From Formicarius rufipectus (Eukaryota; Chordata; Aves; Passeriformes; Formicariidae), in NCBI GenBank assembly GCA_013399695.1, contig VXAU01004380.1, positions 62,001 to 126,000 on the forward strand: a stretch of 64,000 nucleotides of DNA, in the 5' to 3' direction. A program made the position numbers and the translations under genes. Below the pieces are notes generated by a model. That model made no database searches and was not told the DNA's origin. It was given only the letters and a program-made list of their open reading frames with translations. This document shows, in pieces, positions 60,576 to 64,000 of the stretch (its first letter is position 1; every line of letters begins with the position of its first letter).

Positions 60576-63500
60576 AGTTTTAAATAGTAGGGTTTTGGTA
60601 ATCTGGTACATTTTGACTGAAATACCCTCAAGTGTTTGCAGGAGCAGATCATGGTGCAGCCAATTAGGGGATGGAAGCCGTCCTGGTGTAGAAGTGAAGA
60701 AAGTATAATAGGAGGTAGCATTGCCACAGCTTGCAGATTTCTTGTTAACTGAACTAAATGAACTCATTATGAAATACAAGAAATTATGGTGTGGCTTACT
60801 GAGAAGTACTCAGTATCTCCATGTATTTAGTTATCCAATCAGGATTGTCTCTTGTTCCATTGTAGCAGAGCCCAACCTTTCTTAGAGTAAAGGCAGCTGG
60901 AGCTGACAGAGCTGGGCCTTGGTTATCTGGCTGTCAGGTCATGTTCATAGACCTCAGTGTTCAGATCAGAAACTTCTGTTCCTCCTTTACTTCTTTCTGT
61001 GTGTGGTTTGAGAATTATTGTAAGCAAAGTAATCTTGGTGTTTCCTGTAAATGACGGATATCTGCTTGAATTTTTACATGCAAGTAAATTACCTAATCAA
61101 TTTGCAGTGTTTAAGATTGTTTTATGCCTACATATAAATAAGGGTTGAACAATGAAAATAGCAAATAATGACCAGTTTCCTATAGTGCACTATTTCTTTT
61201 TAGATTTTAAGAATAAAAATCTGTATTTTCCTGGAAAATGCTAGAACTTCTTGCCTATAGAAAAGTAAATATTCCCCAGTGTGGAAATGCTAGTTGATTG
61301 TGACTGTTTCTACGCTTAGCTGGAATTCTTGCTCTGTGATTACTTTTAGCATTTGTTTAAAAGTAGATCCTTGTCCTTATTTTAACACCTCTACCAAAGA
61401 GAGAAATCGATTTATTAAAGTAAAAAAAAGAATTCAAGTTTAATAATTTAAATGCAAATGTCCCCTTTTAAAACAAAATTAGGTGGGGAAAAATAAATCT
61501 GTAATAAACTTTTATGCTTATTATAGAGGGTTTTGCATTTGTTATAGTCTGCAATCTTAAAACTATCCATCTTCTTTCTACATGATAGCATTTCTAAGGT
61601 CTTTGGGCTTGTGTACATAAGAACACATGTAATCAATCTGCACTAACTAGATTTGAAGTAAATTCATCAAATTGGATTAAATTCTTGTTCAGAATGTCTT
61701 ATAAATTAAGAAAGGTAATTTTAATTAATTTTTTTTTTGGAAGTGACCTAAACTGTGTGGAATTAATTTAATCCTGAGTAAGTATCCATAATGGGGTTGA
61801 ACTACTCTTTTTAAAAAGTAAGTCTGGATTGTTTTCAAATATTCCGATTTTCCTCTGAATTTCTTCTTCATTTAAAATGAAATTTGAAGCATTGTTATTA
61901 TACATGTTTTTGGGGGAGTTTGCTTTGTTTGGGCTTTTTTGGTTGTTTCAAACTCCCTATGTTATCATGAGAGAAAAACCATACTTTTTTGATTTAAAGT
62001 ATGTTCATATTTGTAAGGGAGAGAACCTACTATATCCTTTTATAGTGACCAGGAAGCAGATGAACCTAGTTAGTCTCAGGCTAGTTCTTGGAAAAGAACT
62101 GAGCTTTTTATTCTATTTGGTAATATATTCCCTCCTGTGCAGTGTATCTTCTAAAATATATCATTACCTGGTTGTTTTTTTCTATCTCTGCTTACAGCCT
62201 TTAAAGTGATTTATTTCCCTTTTTATATTTGAAAGGATGTTGATGTTATGGCAGAGTTGCTGAGAGATTTTCATACCATGTCACGTACAAATTTAGTAAA
62301 GGAAGAAATAGATATGTGAGATTCAGCTAATAACACCATTTTAATGTGGATGTACAGCTTTTAATTACTACCCAAACTAATAAAAATTGGAGTAAATTTT
62401 TAATGTAATCAGAATTTTTCCCAAATATGTATTTTTAAGCAAAAATGGTAACTCTATACTTCAATAATGTTAAATATTTAAAATAACAAAATGCCAAAAG
62501 AAAGAAGTGCAGATTATTTATCTGAGAACCAAGAGATTATGATAACAGTAGAAAGGGAGGAGGAAAGGGTCATCCCTTTTCTGGTTTGTGTGCTCGTCCA
62601 CTGTCTGTGTATCTCTGTAAAGCTTAACAGGTTTGAATAAGTGCTTGTTGTCCCTTTTCCTCTCATATGGAAGTAAAATGCCTGATGCATCTGATAGACC
62701 TTTTCCCTATTTTTACTTAAAATATCTTTGGGAGGACACAGAGGCAAAAGGAGGGGGTGTGAGTTCTGACGGTTGTAGCCCACACAAGGTCTTCTCAGCC
62801 TTGGGTAACTATAAAACACATTAGTGGTTTTCACCTTTCTTAGATTAAAAATATAGAATCTTTTTTTAATTATTATTCTTTTTAAATAACCTGTTATTGT
62901 ATGTTGAGCTTGTTTGTTGACGAAAAGGTTGCAGTATTTTGCTTGATTTTGATACTGCTTTGAAAATTATTGTTGCAGATTGAAAGGCACTGTAACCCCT
63001 GTTACTGCTTATCTAGTATCTGTATTCTTGAAAGTTCTTACTTCCAAGCTGCCACACTAATGCTTTTCTCCATTCCCCCTCATGTTATATTAATCATATT
63101 GGAGTCTCATTGCAATTTTCTGTGCTCGGTGTGTGTTCAAAAGATTTATTTGCATTTCTACCCTGAATGAATTAAAATAATTTTGTTGGAAATGACTTCA
63201 CAGGGCTTGAGTCTTCATATATCGCAATTCCTGCATACTTATATTCTAATCTTCTGGAAATACCAACAATTTAAAGGTAAAAGGCATGCAAATACTTCTT
63301 AAAAATGCATTCATCATGTCTCCTGGATTCTTGAAGAGATAAAACGACTTATTAAATTTAAAGAAGTTACTAATTTTCATAATCAAAACTCAAAAGTTTG
63401 AACTTTGGGACACAGACATACTTTTTTCTGGGTATTGATAGAAGATTGCTTTAGCAAAAAAATGCAAGACTTGCCGGAATTAACAGTATTGATCAGGGTT

Positions 63501-64000
63501 CTATAACAGTCGGCTGAATATGAAGCTGCAAAAAGTTAGTTTTCTTGTAACTGGAAAACTAAATCTGATTTGTGATGTAGAAATATGCACTTAAAATGAA
63601 TGTATTCATATTTTATCAGTAAATGTGTCATTCAAACTCCTAATACTTCTTTGCATGCCAAACTATGTTTCTGATATCTGCTGAATAGTTTGATTGACAA
63701 ATTCTTGGATTATTTTAATGTGAATGTGGGACTAATAAAGATGCTTATAATATGGAATATTAAGGATTTATAATAAGGAATAATAATTTCTTGAAACATT
63801 TGTTTTAAATTACATGCTTTAAAAAGTATATATAAGCAAGTAATATAGAGTATGCTGGGTTTGTGGGTTTTGTGTTTCTTTGTTTGTTTTTCTTTTGTTT
63901 TTTCAGCATAAGAGATGCCATCACAATAATGTGTAACATAGGAATTGGACAGCATGTATTTTAGACAGGTAACCAGATAAGGCTCTCATCTGAATAATGG
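60576..64000. other. Intronic sequence to window end, no gene recognised
   Basis: AT-rich sequence with short random-looking frames (up to 110 codons, 61877-62209). No named repeat, RNA gene or exon was recognised. The inferred gene, if real, continues beyond the window. Confidence 0.45.

Noticed and set aside
1..64000. tRNA, rRNA, microRNA, CRISPR array or operon
   Set aside because: Reading both strands I saw no cloverleaf with conserved tRNA boxes, no rRNA wording, no regularly spaced repeats and no microRNA I recognise. A covariance-model scan would be needed to exclude small RNAs.

Overview
The window looks like a gene-poor, AT-rich stretch of a bird (possibly other sauropsid) chromosome. 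The main evidence is ten recognisable CR1 non-LTR retrotransposon fragments, the dominant interspersed repeat of birds. They have typical CR1 pol and 3' end wording, and there are no SINEs or L1 elements of mammalian type. Nothing looks bacterial: there is no operon structure, no dense coding and no long uninterrupted reading frame. Almost all reading frames are short and lie in intronic or intergenic DNA.

Layout. Positions 1-1972 hold two CR1 fragments in head-to-head orientation. From about 1973 to 10320 I see no gene. A CpG island spans about 10330-12000 and is broken by a 548-base assembly gap (10749-11296). Just after the gap is the end of a probable non-coding first exon with a perfect splice donor (AAG|GTGAGT, exon end 11346), so the gene reads on the + strand. 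A candidate second exon lies 32.9 kb downstream (44247-44353). It has a strong acceptor, a usable donor and a start codon that opens a protein beginning Met-Ser-Ser-Thr-Thr-Pro. I could not name the gene. Everything from 11347 onward would then be intron 1 (to 44246) and part of intron 2 (to the window end), with the rest of the coding sequence outside the window.

Intron content. Eight CR1 fragments, all in the minus orientation (antisense to the inferred gene), sit at about 17.2, 25.8, 29.4, 29.8, 33.1, 41.1, 47.6 and 60.3 kb. A striking long inverted repeat (arms 19054-19391 and 20269-20605, about 98.5% identical by direct comparison, 877-base loop) has no match to any element I know. Possible regulatory sites are a MEF2 consensus and E-boxes in the CpG island, a cluster of seven TGACA cores at 12294-12476, and a pair of MEF2 consensus sites 20 bases apart at 57511-57540 with E-boxes and forkhead-like motifs nearby. 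The remaining sequence is AT-rich with homopolymer runs, short tandem duplications and palindromes.

How it fits together. The simplest reading is the promoter, first exon and first two introns of one long, unnamed + strand gene, with possible MEF2- and TALE-type enhancers inside its introns. The exon calls and regulatory calls are predictions from sequence alone. The CR1 calls, the gaps and the inverted repeat are seen directly.
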